Shown: positions 27,575-36,330, counted from the first letter of the stretch. The stretch: DNA of 64,000 nt from Corynebacterium variabile (GCF_006539825.1 NZ_BJNT01000018.1:26009-90008), one strand, 5' to 3'. Translations and numbers: made by a program. The notes: generated from the sequence alone by a model not told the origin.

Positions 27575-27645
27575 CATGTCTGCGGCACTCACAGAATCGC
27601 GATTCTATGGCAGCGAAGCCCGGATCTGTGAGTGCCGCAGACATG
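27575..27645. repeat. long inverted repeat (perfect 21-bp arms) with nested palindrome
   Basis: Arms 27575-27595 and 27625-27645 are perfectly complementary (left arm begins CATGTCTGCGGCACTCAC). The end of the left arm and the first bases of the loop form a second perfect palindrome, AGAATCGCGATTCT (27593-27606). A third pair, GGGCTTC (27569-27575) with GAAGCCC (27615-27621), could compete with the main stem. The element sits between the ABC operon and the LiaF-like gene, whose -10 box starts 27 bp after it. Confidence 0.9.
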
Positions 27646-27685
27646 CTGCAATGGCGGCACGTAGCCCGAAGGTATTGTCGACCTT

Positions 27686-28492
27686 ATGACGTCCCCCGAA
27701 CCCACTGATCCGACGGACCCGACGGACCCGACGGACCCGACCGCCCCCCTGCCCGCCCGCATCACCGACGACCGACGCCAGGCTCTCAACGAGAAGCTCA
27801 CCCTCGCCGTCGGCCAGGGACGGATCGACCTCAGTGAGTTCTCCACGATCAGCGACGCCGTCTGGTCGGTCACCGACGCCGACCGGTTCTCCCGCATCGA
27901 GCAGCTCGTCACGGGGAAGACCACCCCGCCCGACGACGCCGAGATCGACCGGCTCGCGGAGAAGGCCGCCCCCTCCCCCGAGGACGCGGCGAAGCCCGGA
28001 GATCCCGCGAACCCCGCCCCGGCGGTGAAGCCCAAGGGCAGCATCAGCTCCTTCTCCACCACCATCAACCACTACCAGTCCTCTACCGTCGTCCCCGAGA
28101 ACCATGTCCCCACCCAGTCCACCTGGTTCGGTGACATCAGGCTCAAGGGCACCATGCAGCTGCGCGAACGCGAGGGCTACAGCCTCGTCTTCGGTGACCT
28201 TGACCTCGATCTCCGGGAGATGACGCTCACGGCGTCCACGACGGTGCTGCAGGCCAACCTGATCTTCGGCGACGTGAAGCTCACCGTGCCGCCAGGGGTG
28301 CAGGTCGTCAACCAGATGAAGCTCACCTTCGGTGATGTGAAGGTCTCGCAGCGCGAGGGAGGTGCGACCCCGAACTACCCGGGCGCGCCGACGGTCGTCC
28401 TCACCGGGCGGACGATGTTCGGGGACCTCCGGGTGCGGGTCGCCGAGCCCGGCGAGAAGCAGGGCTTCTGGAACTGGCTCATCGAGGGGTAG
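27686..28492 (+). CDS. DUF1707 + LiaF-like C-terminal domain protein (envelope stress type)
   Basis: 268 residues. It starts with a DPT repeat (four 9-bp units, 27707-27742), then a DUF1707 domain (ITDDRRQALNEKLTLAVGQG through FSRIEQLV) and, after a linker, a beta-solenoid-like C-terminal domain with recurring FGD steps (STWFGDIRLKG, LVFGDLDLDL, NLIFGDVKLTV, LTFGDVKVSQ, TMFGDLRVRV). This is the pattern of LiaF/VraT C-terminal cell-wall-stress domains. No membrane segment is seen, unlike typical LiaF. TATTGT (27673-27678) ends 7 nt before the ATG, so the message is probably leaderless. The 3' end overlaps the convergent MocR gene by 14 bp. Confidence 0.85.
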   Translation: MTSPEPTDPTDPTDPTDPTAPLPARITDDRRQALNEKLTLAVGQGRIDLSEFSTISDAVWSVTDADRFSRIEQLVTGKTTPPDDAEIDRLAEKAAPSPEDAAKPGDPANPAPAVKPKGSISSFSTTINHYQSSTVVPENHVPTQSTWFGDIRLKGTMQLREREGYSLVFGDLDLDLREMTLTASTTVLQANLIFGDVKLTVPPGVQVVNQMKLTFGDVKVSQREGGATPNYPGAPTVVLTGRTMFGDLRVRVAEPGEKQGFWNWLIEG

Positions 28493-29816
28493 ACACAGCC
28501 ACAAGGTCGGCGACCAGTCGGTCCATGTCGGCGTCCGACAGTTCATGGACAGTGAGCCGCAGATGGGTGTCGGCGTCCGTGCCGCCGAGCCGGAACAGTC
28601 CGCCGTCGCGGACGATCCAGCCGCGTCCGCGCAGGTCAGCAGCCGCAGCGTCCGAGGGGACGCCCAGGTCCACCCAGATGTTCAGCCCGTCGACACTGGA
28701 GGACGCCAGCCCCGCGTCCGCCAGCTTCGCCAGGAACACCTCGTTGCGTCCGGCATAGTGTGCCGCCGCCGCATCGAGCCCGGAGCGGATGTCGGCGTCC
28801 GACAGCAGAGCGGCGACCGTGCGCTGCAGCAGATGGCTCACCCACGTCGTGCCGCCGTTGATCCGCCGGGACAGTTTCTCCGCCGTCTCCGGGTCGGACG
28901 CCACCAGTGCGGTCCGCAGATCCGGCCCCAGCGACTTCGACATCGAGCGCACCAGCGCCCACCGTGTCTGACCTGCCGGAATCGCGGTCTCGTAGGGTGA
29001 CTGCGACAGTCCGGCGAACTGGTCGTCCTCGATGACGAGGACGCCCAGGTAGTCCGCCAGCACCTCCTGCAGCGCCTGCGCCCGTGCGTGGGTCAGGCTC
29101 ACTCCGGTCGGGTTGTGGGCCCGCGGCGTGCAGACCACCGCCCGCGCCCCGTCGTCCAGGGCGGCACGCAACGCCTCAGGGTCCATTCCCTCGGCGTCCA
29201 CCGGAACGGGGACGACGCGGTAGCCGGCCAGGCGCGTGGAGTTGCCGGAGCTGAGGAAGCAGGGATCCTCGAGAGCGACGGCGTCGCCGGTGGCGGCGAC
29301 CGTGGCCAGGAGTCGTTCGAGGGCGTCGACCGCGCCGGCGGTCACGCTGATCACGGCGTCCTCGGCACGGTCGGCGAGATCTGGTCCGAGCAGCCGCAGG
29401 GCGACGCGTCCCAGTTCAGGATGGGTGGCGGCGGTACCGTAGAGCGGCGGCGGGGCCGGCGCGAGACGGACCGAGGAGGCGTCCGGCAGCAGGGTGGCGT
29501 CCGGATTGCCGTGGCCGATGTCGCGCACGGTCGAGGAATTGCCGGACGCCGCGCCCTCTGTCGCCGGTTCCGCGACCCCCGCCACGGTCGTTCCTGCACC
29601 CCGGCGGCTCACGGCGATCCCGGCATGGACGAGGTTGCGGTAGGCCGCCTGGACAGTGTTCCGGTTCACGCCGAGGGTGTCTGCGAGCGTGCGGACCGGC
29701 GGCAGCCGGTCACCCGGAGTGAGGACGCCACGGTCGACGAGTCCCCGCACACTCTCGGCGATGCCGGCGGCGGTCGATCCGGTGATGGGAAGTTGCCCTT
29801 GTCCCTGCTCAGTCAC
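28479..29816 (-). CDS. MocR-type GntR/aminotransferase-fold transcriptional regulator
   Basis: 445 residues from GTG 29816. The N-terminal winged helix has the GntR pattern (VLTPGDRLPPVRTLADTLGV, NRNTVQAAYRNLVHAGI). The rest is a fold-type I aminotransferase domain: HGNPDATLLPDAS, CTPRAHNPTGVSL, VIEDDQFAG and the PLP lysine in SMSKSLGP. MocR proteins sense PLP or an amino-acid aldimine. No pdxST or GABA genes are adjacent; the convergent LiaF-like gene and adenosine deaminase are the neighbours, so its target is unknown. Confidence 0.92.
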   Translation of the reverse strand: MTEQGQGQLPITGSTAAGIAESVRGLVDRGVLTPGDRLPPVRTLADTLGVNRNTVQAAYRNLVHAGIAVSRRGAGTTVAGVAEPATEGAASGNSSTVRDIGHGNPDATLLPDASSVRLAPAPPPLYGTAATHPELGRVALRLLGPDLADRAEDAVISVTAGAVDALERLLATVAATGDAVALEDPCFLSSGNSTRLAGYRVVPVPVDAEGMDPEALRAALDDGARAVVCTPRAHNPTGVSLTHARAQALQEVLADYLGVLVIEDDQFAGLSQSPYETAIPAGQTRWALVRSMSKSLGPDLRTALVASDPETAEKLSRRINGGTTWVSHLLQRTVAALLSDADIRSGLDAAAAHYAGRNEVFLAKLADAGLASSSVDGLNIWVDLGVPSDAAAADLRGRGWIVRDGGLFRLGGTDADTHLRLTVHELSDADMDRLVADLVAVSTPR

Positions 29817-29866
29817 GTGAGCCAGTGTGCCACAGGGGAAGGTCACTGCCCCTCGCCCGGCGTCCC

Positions 29867-31207
29867 CTACCTGGCGTCGCCGGCGTCGTCCCCGTCGGAG
29901 CTCTCAGCGTCCCCTGCCTCATCCTCATCGTCATCGAGGGTCAGACCGAGCTGCTCCAGCTCCGCCTTGAGGTTCTCCATCGACAGCTCGACCTCCTCGG
30001 AGCCCACACCGTGGGAGTGGACGTGCTCACCGTGCAGGGCGTCGATGCCGGCAGCGGCGGTGCGCCCCTCGACCTCGTCGACGGCGAGGTCCATGGCGTC
30101 CCCCAGCTTGGAGTAGGCGGGGTAGATGACCTCGCGCTCCAGCTCGTCACGCAGCGGCTGGTCGCAGAACGCGGTCTCCAGCGCATTGGTGGTCAGTTCG
30201 AGGAACTGCCAGTACTCGAGGTCGAAGGCCTCGGCGAGCTTCACCATCTCACCGCTCATGGTGCAGCCGGAGACCAGCCGGTTGTCGGTGTTCACGGTGC
30301 AGGTGAAACCGAGCTCGTAGAGCAGGTTGAAGGGGTGCTCCTCCACCGAGTCGCAGACACCGGTCTGGGTGTTGGAGGTCGGGCAGATCTCCAGCGGGAT
30401 GCGGCGGTCGCGGACGAACTTGGCGACCTTCCCGAGCTCGAGTCCGCCCATGGTGGCCTCGATGTCCTCGTAGATCCGGATGCCGTGGCCGATGCGCACG
30501 GCACCCTGGCGCAGACCGTCGGCGATGGACTCCACGCCCGCGGCCTCACCGGCGTGGACGGTCACCGGGATGAGGTTCTCGCGCAGCAGGCTGAACGCGG
30601 CGACGTGGTTGGACGGCGGGAAACCGTCCTCGGCACCGGCGATGTCGAAGCCGACGACGTATCCCTCGCCCGGGGTGTGCTCGCCGTAGTTGTCGACGAG
30701 CAGCTGGGCGATCTCCAGGGCCCGGTCGGCGTGACGCATGGCGCACAGCAGCAGCCGGGCGTGGATACGGTGACCCGCGGCAGCGGCGGCACGCTCACCT
30801 TCCTTGACACCCTGCACGGTCGCATCGACGACCTCCTGCAGGCTCAGTCCCTTGGCCTGGTGCTGCTCGGGGGCGTAGCGCAGTTCGGCGTAGCAGGCAC
30901 CGTCGGCGGCGAGGTCCTCGACGGCCTCCTTCGTGACGCGGACCAGGGAGTCCTTGGTCTGCATGACGGCGGTGGTGTGGTCGAAGGTGGTGAGGTAGGT
31001 CGGAAGGTCGCCGGAGTTCGCGGCGTCGAAGAACCACTTCTCCAGTTCGGCGGCGTCGGTGGTGGGCAGTCCGTCGTAGCCGGTCTCGGCGGCGATGTCG
31101 ATGATGGTCTGGGGACGCAGCCCGCCGTCCAGGTGGTCGTGGAGGACAACCTTGGGCAGGGTGCGGACGATCTCGGGATCGACGGTGGAGTACGCGGGTT
31201 CAGTCAT
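29867..31207 (-). CDS. add: adenosine deaminase with acidic C-terminal extension
   Basis: Zinc enzyme of purine salvage, adenosine to inosine, which would feed PunA. The 446 residues contain the zinc ligands HDHLDGG, VTVHAGEAAG, RIGHGIRI, SNTQTG and the catalytic NTDNRLVSG. The family core ends near residue 375; another 70 residues follow and finish in a strongly acidic tail (LDDDEDEAGDAE). The start is ATG 31207 because a TATCGT box on the minus strand (31216-31221) ends 8 nt before it. The open frame continuing to 32170 is antisense to the neighbouring dacB gene and is not real. Confidence 0.94.
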   Translation of the reverse strand: MTEPAYSTVDPEIVRTLPKVVLHDHLDGGLRPQTIIDIAAETGYDGLPTTDAAELEKWFFDAANSGDLPTYLTTFDHTTAVMQTKDSLVRVTKEAVEDLAADGACYAELRYAPEQHQAKGLSLQEVVDATVQGVKEGERAAAAAGHRIHARLLLCAMRHADRALEIAQLLVDNYGEHTPGEGYVVGFDIAGAEDGFPPSNHVAAFSLLRENLIPVTVHAGEAAGVESIADGLRQGAVRIGHGIRIYEDIEATMGGLELGKVAKFVRDRRIPLEICPTSNTQTGVCDSVEEHPFNLLYELGFTCTVNTDNRLVSGCTMSGEMVKLAEAFDLEYWQFLELTTNALETAFCDQPLRDELEREVIYPAYSKLGDAMDLAVDEVEGRTAAAGIDALHGEHVHSHGVGSEEVELSMENLKAELEQLGLTLDDDEDEAGDAESSDGDDAGDAR

Positions 31208-31243
31208 GGTGCACCACGATACCGCCGGTAGAGTTCTTCGACG
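31208..31243. promoter_or_regulatory. 36-bp divergent promoter region between add and the D,D-carboxypeptidase gene
   Basis: Start codons of add (31207, minus) and dacB (31244, plus) are 36 bp apart. The minus-strand TATCGT (31216-31221) is 8 nt from the add ATG; the plus-strand TAGAGT (31229-31234) is 9 nt from the dacB ATG. No ribosome-binding site fits on either side, so both messages are likely leaderless or nearly so. The -35 regions must overlap the opposite promoter. Confidence 0.6.
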
Positions 31244-32503
31244 ATGCGTACTCTCCTTTCCGCCGGGCTTGCCGTGCTCATGGCGTCCGCCACCGTCTCC
31301 CCCGCCGCCGCGCAGGAGGGCCTCAACGGTATGCCGAGGATGCAGTGGCTGCCGTTGACCTCCCCGGTGGGGACGCCGCTGCCGCGGGACCATGCCCTGT
31401 GGACCGACGACTGCCGCTACGACAGGCGGCTGCCGAGGGCCTTCGACAAGGACGCCGTACGCGGTGCGGACGTGGACCCGGTGATCACCGTGGAGCGTCC
31501 CGGGCCGGGCGGAGAAGACCTTGACACCTGCAGCACTGTCACAGCAGACGGGCTCGACCTGCCGACACGCCTGAGCCTGGGCAGTTACGTCCTCTATGAC
31601 GTGGACTCCGGCAACGTACTCGCGGCGAAGGACCCCTACGGCCTGTACCGCCCGGCGTCGATCATCAAGATCCTGCTGGTCATGGTCGCCCTGGACGAAC
31701 TGGACATGGACCAGAAGGTCAAGGTCACCGAGGAGATGGCCACTGTCGACGGTTCGAAGGTAGGGGTCGGACCCGGTGGGAAGTACACGGCGGAGCAGCT
31801 GCTGCAGGGGCTGGTGATGAACTCCGGCAATGACGCCGCCCTCGCCCTGGCCGGAGCGCTCGGCGGTACGGACGCCACGGTGGAGAAGATGCAGTCGCTC
31901 GCCGACTCGTTGGGGGTGCAGGCGACAAAGGTGACCACGGTCAACGGGCTGGACACCCCCGAGGTCCAGACGACCGCCTACGACCTGGCGCTGGTCTACC
32001 GGGCGGCGTTCCAGCGACAGGATGTGCGCGACCTGCTCGGCACGGAGCAGGCGACGTTCCCGGGGTACCGGGACAATCCGGAGTTCCAGATCTCCAGTGA
32101 CAACGGACTGCTCTACGACTACCCGGGCACGATCGGTGGGAAGACGGGGTTCACCGACAATGCACGGCACACCTACGCCGCTGCGGTCTCCCGCAAGGGG
32201 CGAACGCTGGGCGTGGTGATGCTCAATTCGACCGTCGCGGCGGGGCGTCCGTGGCAGCAGGCGGAGACCGTCTTCGACGCCGCCTTCGACGCCCCGGAGG
32301 ACGCCTCGGTCGGGCGGCTGGTGGATTCAGCGTCCCCCGACAACACGGTGGAAGCGGCGGAACCGGCAGGAGCTGCAGATCCCGCTCCGGCGGATTCCGA
32401 CACCCCGCAGGACTCCCCCACCACCGGGATCTCGCTGATCGTCGCCGGCATGGTGTGCGTCCTCGCCGCCGGAGCATGGATCCTCATCCGCCGACGACGC
32501 TGA
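31244..32503 (+). CDS. dacB: D-alanyl-D-alanine carboxypeptidase (penicillin-binding protein, S11 family)
   Basis: 419 residues. A signal peptide (about 1-23, AGLAVLMASATVSPAAAQ) leads to an external domain; the S11 motifs are SIIK with catalytic Ser near residue 139, SGN and KTGFT. A C-terminal membrane helix (SLIVAGMVCVLAAGAWILI) with RRRR at the end anchors it to the membrane. It trims the terminal D-Ala of peptidoglycan stem peptides. The 80 residues before the catalytic domain are unlike other S11 proteins. The convergent YihY gene ends 18 bp later. Confidence 0.93.
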   Translation: MRTLLSAGLAVLMASATVSPAAAQEGLNGMPRMQWLPLTSPVGTPLPRDHALWTDDCRYDRRLPRAFDKDAVRGADVDPVITVERPGPGGEDLDTCSTVTADGLDLPTRLSLGSYVLYDVDSGNVLAAKDPYGLYRPASIIKILLVMVALDELDMDQKVKVTEEMATVDGSKVGVGPGGKYTAEQLLQGLVMNSGNDAALALAGALGGTDATVEKMQSLADSLGVQATKVTTVNGLDTPEVQTTAYDLALVYRAAFQRQDVRDLLGTEQATFPGYRDNPEFQISSDNGLLYDYPGTIGGKTGFTDNARHTYAAAVSRKGRTLGVVMLNSTVAAGRPWQQAETVFDAAFDAPEDASVGRLVDSASPDNTVEAAEPAGAADPAPADSDTPQDSPTTGISLIVAGMVCVLAAGAWILIRRRR

Positions 32504-32521
32504 ACCGGTGGCGGGCCGGCC

Positions 32522-33637
32522 CTACTTCCTGCTGAATAACCCGCCGATCGCGCTGCCGGTCTTCATGACGATCCCGCCGAGCAGGACGCCCATCGCTGCT
32601 CCTGCCCCGACCAGACCCGCCTGGCGGATGTTCTGCTCGGTCTGTGCCGGCGGGTGGGAGTCGCGTCGGATCTGGATGACAGCCGGTGCCGGAGCATCCG
32701 GAATGACCTCCGCAAGTGCCTCGGGGGACGTGGCCACCCAGGCGGAGCAGTAGAGGGTGATGCGCCACAGCAGGTACAGCAGCACCATCACACCGATGAT
32801 CGGGCCGAAGGCCGCGCCGGCCGGGTTGGACATGGTGTTGTTGAAGAAGACGGTGGCGAACTGCTTGAAGAACTCCAGCCCGATCGCGCCGATGACCGCA
32901 CCACGCACCGCGGCCTTGCGTGGCACATGGGTGCGCGGGAAGAACATCAGCATCCAGAACATGACCACCCAGTTGGCGACCAGTGCGATGAGCAGCGCGA
33001 TGATCCAGACGAAGACCCGGATACCGGTGATGTTGTCCAGGTTCAGTGTCTCGATGATGGTCCAGGTGAATCCACCGGAGCCGATCGCGGTGACGGCGAA
33101 GGCGACTCCCAGGGCGAGCAGCAGACCGATCAGGGCGATGAGGTCGCTGATCTTCCCCTTGATGAAATTGTCCGAAGTCAGGTCTGCTTTCCACATCGCG
33201 GAGATGCCGGCCCGGAGGTTCCCGATCCAGCCGAGACCGGTCCAGAGGGTCAACACGAGACCGATACCGAAGATGCTTCCGCGCTGTCCGATCGCCGTAT
33301 TCAGAATGTCGGTGAGGGTATCGCCGAGATCACCGGACGCCGAGTCCTTGATGTCGTCGATGATGTCGTTGAGCAGGTCCTCATTACCCGCCAGAACCAT
33401 GGCCACCACGGCCACGACCAGCATGATCAGCGGGAAAATCGACAGCACCGAGAAGTAGGTGATGCCTGCAGCGTAGTAATTTCCACCCTGTTCGCCGTAC
33501 CGGTCGTTCATGTGCATGACGTGGTCGAGCCAGGGCCATTTCGCCCGGAACTTCTCCACGGCGGACTGTTTCTCTGCGGCGCTACTGTCGCCGTTGTCGT
33601 CAGTGCCTGTGGTCGTGGCTTCAGTGCTGGCGGCCAT
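32522..33637 (-). CDS. YihY/virulence factor BrkB family membrane protein
   Basis: 371 residues from ATG 33637, which has GAGGA 7 nt upstream. Six hydrophobic segments with the family start NYYAAGITYFSVLSIFPLIM, then WTGLGWIGNLRAGISAMW and KAAVRGAVIGAIGLEFFKQF. Members are called YihY or BrkB; a transport or flippase role is suspected but unproven, and they are not RNase BN. The C-terminal 70 residues are an added soluble tail ending with another hydrophobic stretch. In other corynebacteria and mycobacteria this gene sits next to trpS; here 4 kb of accessory genes separate them. Confidence 0.9.
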   Translation of the reverse strand: MAASTEATTTGTDDNGDSSAAEKQSAVEKFRAKWPWLDHVMHMNDRYGEQGGNYYAAGITYFSVLSIFPLIMLVVAVVAMVLAGNEDLLNDIIDDIKDSASGDLGDTLTDILNTAIGQRGSIFGIGLVLTLWTGLGWIGNLRAGISAMWKADLTSDNFIKGKISDLIALIGLLLALGVAFAVTAIGSGGFTWTIIETLNLDNITGIRVFVWIIALLIALVANWVVMFWMLMFFPRTHVPRKAAVRGAVIGAIGLEFFKQFATVFFNNTMSNPAGAAFGPIIGVMVLLYLLWRITLYCSAWVATSPEALAEVIPDAPAPAVIQIRRDSHPPAQTEQNIRQAGLVGAGAAMGVLLGGIVMKTGSAIGGLFSRK

Positions 33638-33785
33638 CGGTACATCCTCACGGTCGTCTGATATTGATACAGCCCTCCACACTAGTGCGGAAAACCTCGG
33701 GCGTGCGTTGCAATTCGCACGGTACATTGATGTCGACTGTTTCGTCGGAATCAGACATCGGGCGCATGACGATCAGGAGAACACC

Positions 33786-34817
33786 ATGTCCGGCATCGAT
33801 CTGGATGCGTCCCTCGGGGTCGACCGCTCGGCCGATCCTGCCACCCTCGCCGCGGAACTCGACCGCCGGATCAGCTCATCCTGGGGCGAGGATCCCGCGA
33901 AAGTCACGCAGCTGCGGAACGCACGCGCCATTCTGGGGGACGCCGGACGCCGCGTCCGGTACGACCGTCAGCTCGATGACCCCGCGGCGCCGCCGGTGAC
34001 CGAACAGGTGCTGGAGCAGCTGGCGTCCTCCCTCGGGAATGAGAGCGAGACCTCGGTGATTCCGGCGGCTGACCTGGGGCCGCAGGGCTACGGCCAGCAG
34101 CAGGGCTACGGCCAGCAGCAGGGGTTCGGCCAGCAGCAGGGGGTTCAACACCAACCCCTACGCCAGTCAGCCGTGGCAGCAGGGGCAACCGGGGAAGTCC
34201 GGAACCTCGAAGGTCGTGTGGGTCGTGGTGGCCGCCGTCGCGGCGGTGATCATCGTCCACGGCGCCGTCGGCACCACCTGGTTCATCATGCGCGATGACG
34301 GTGACGACAATTCCTCGACCTCGGCATCCCGCTTCACGGAGCAGGACGCACCGCACTCGGAGGCCGTCCCCGTCCCGCGCACTCGGAGGCCGTCCCCGTC
34401 CCGACGGAGACCGAGGACTACGACGACTACCTCGACGATGACGACGACTATCTCGACGACTACGACTTCGACTACGACCTGGGGGAGGTATCGGTCAGCG
34501 GGCCGACCGCCACGACCGCGACCTGCGACGGCAGGGACTGCGTCCGCATCGAGATCAAACTCGACGGCGACGGCGAGGTGAGCATCATGGACGCGTTCGC
34601 GGGCGATGAGCTGCAGATCGACGTCTTCGGTGTGGACGTCAAGTACCAGGACGACTTCCCGGTCACCGACCGCTCCGACGGACGGTTCGACTATCTGCGG
34701 GCGACCTCGGACGAGTACGACTGGCCGCGTCTGGCAATCGGGGTGCCGGAAGGCACGGAATACACGGTCGACGATGGCTCAGCGAACCACCTCATCACCG
34801 TCGAGGTGTTCGTCTGA
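33786..34817 (+). pseudogene. second J-like Q/G-rich membrane protein, out of frame (extra G and 26-bp duplication)
   Basis: AGGAGA lies before ATG 33786. Residues 1-75 repeat the J-like pattern of the gene at 21228 (ARAILGDAGRRVRYDRQL), then come copies of QQQGYG. The frame breaks at a run of five G (34139-34143): with four G it reads on through GFNTNPYASQPWQQGQPG, a membrane segment (VVWVVVAAVAAVIIVHGAV) and an acidic linker. A perfect 26-bp tandem duplication (34352-34403) then shifts it again; past it the frame gives an acidic EDYDDYLDDDDDY stretch and a C-terminal domain starting CDGRDCVRIEIKL and ending at 34817. The two changes add 27 bases, but the unrepaired frame stops at 34298. As it stands only a truncated protein is made. 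Confidence 0.75.
34352..34403 (+). repeat. perfect 26-bp tandem duplication inside the J-like gene
   Basis: Copies 34352-34377 and 34378-34403 are identical (each begins CGCACTCGGAGG). The unit is not a multiple of three, so gain or loss of one copy changes the frame. Identity of the copies suggests a recent event. Confidence 0.92.
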
Positions 34818-34838
34818 CCGGTGCCGGAGCCGTCCCCG

Positions 34839-35492
34839 TCAGCAGGGTGAGACGTACGAGGTATCACTGTTGAGCAGCCGGGCGTTACCGCCGCCGTTGC
34901 GCTCTGCAGCGCACAGAGAGTCCAGGTCATCGCCGTAGTCGATGACGAACGCGTATACCGAGGCGCCGCTCTCGGGCTCCACAGGACGCAGTGAGGGGCA
35001 GTCACCCGGCTCCATGAGGACGGCATCCGGCCACTGCACCCGGGAATCTGCCATCTGTTGGTCGAAGTTCTGGGCGTTGTCCAGGACAGAGTTCACGATA
35101 AGGACGCCACGCCCGTTACAGGCCAGGGGACCTGATCCCGAGTGAGAGGTGGCGTCCTCATGAAAAGGTTCCGGGGAAGACTCCGGGAGCGGGACGGCCG
35201 TCGGAGTCCCAGACTCCTCAGTATCTTCCTCCGGAGCCACCGTCACCGTCGTGACGGTGGCTGGGGCGTCCGAGGTGACCTCATGCGATTCTGTAAAGGT
35301 CACCGCGGCGGTGTCGCTGTCGTCCGAATCATCACCGGTCAGCGTCCACACCCCGACCACGATGAGCACCACCACAACGAGAACGCCGGCCACCGTCGCG
35401 ATTGTCGCGGGGATCCTTGTCCGGCGAGGATTCCCCTGCGGCTGTGGTTCATTCATCCACGGGTTGGCGGGTCGGTTGCTCGGAGTGCTCAC
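34839..35492 (-). CDS. single-pass membrane protein with external Thr/Val-rich stalk, unknown function
   Basis: 217 residues from GTG 35492 with GAAGGA 6 nt upstream. The N-terminal 28 residues are polar and basic (cytoplasmic), followed by one membrane helix (TIATVAGVLVVVVLIVVGVW), a stalk rich in Thr, Val, Glu and Asp (SDAPATVTTVTVAPEEDTEE) and an external domain of about 100 residues with ACNGRGVLIV and four cysteines. No known family recognised. It lies on the minus strand between two plus-strand genes of similar design. Confidence 0.75.
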   Translation of the reverse strand: MSTPSNRPANPWMNEPQPQGNPRRTRIPATIATVAGVLVVVVLIVVGVWTLTGDDSDDSDTAAVTFTESHEVTSDAPATVTTVTVAPEEDTEESGTPTAVPLPESSPEPFHEDATSHSGSGPLACNGRGVLIVNSVLDNAQNFDQQMADSRVQWPDAVLMEPGDCPSLRPVEPESGASVYAFVIDYGDDLDSLCAAERNGGGNARLLNSDTSYVSPC

Positions 35493-35626
35493 AGACGTCC
35501 TTCGGCAGCGCAGTCATCGGTCGGCGTCAGGGTAACGTAACGGCAGCGCAGGTCCCCGAAACTACACTCCGGTAATCTACCGCTCAGCCCACAGCGCAGA
35601 TTTCCTGGGCGTAGCCACCGGACGCC

Positions 35627-36323
35627 ATGACCTACAACAGCTATCCCTTCTACGACCCACAACAGACCACGGCATTTCCGCCGGTACAGCAGATGCAGGG
35701 ACAAGGCATTCCCCCTTCACTCCCGGCGGTCGTGGATCATTCCGGTCATTGTCCTGGTCACTGTTCTCGCGATCGCCGCGGTGGCGATCACCTGGCTGCT
35801 CACGTCCCGCGACTCGGGCAGCGACGCCGCAGCAGCCGACACGAGCACCGCCACATCGACAGTGGTGGTGACCCAGACTACCCCCGCGTCCCCGGCCCCT
35901 GCCGCGATTCCGACCCTGGCCCCGGTGGAGGAGCCGGAGGCAGCGGCCGCGCCGACTGCCACCATCACCGAAATCAGGTCGGCGACGCACAACACGACCT
36001 CAGCGAACACCAACAGCGCCGTCTGCGGAGGTGCAGCATGTGACCGCGTCGTCATCGAGTTCAGCGGTGCCGACACGGCCGATGCCACGCAGGCCGGGGG
36101 AGGCAACGGAAGCCTCGAGTTCTCGGTAACGGCCGACGGGCTCGGTAAGCAGCAGTTCGTGAACTCCGACAACCGGGCGTCCCCGAACATCACCAGCATC
36201 ACCACCCGCCCCGGCGGTGGTGACACCGTTATCGTGACGGTCAACACCGACGGCGCGTCCACCCGGACGACCATGTCGACCGCTTCCTCGCCGTTCCGCG
36301 TCATCATCGACTTCCTTCGCTGA
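35627..36323 (+). pseudogene. single-pass membrane protein with AMIN-like external domain, frameshifted
   Basis: From ATG 35627 the first 28 residues are Pro/Gln-rich (FPPVQQMQGQGIP). At a run of five C (35711-35715) the frame breaks; with four C it continues HSRRSWIIPVIVLVTVLAI, a membrane helix, into the frame that runs to 36323. The external part has a Thr-rich stalk (TSTVVVTQTTPASPAP), a CGGAACDRVVIEFSG start and an SSPFRVIIDF end, which together recall AMIN-like domains of actinobacterial surface proteins. Without repair the product is a 138-residue nonsense fusion. Confidence 0.65.
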
Positions 36324-36330
36324 CGCCATG

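Noticed and set aside
29867..32170. Adenosine deaminase with 320 extra N-terminal residues
   Set aside because: The added part is antisense to dacB; a leaderless start at 31207 fits.
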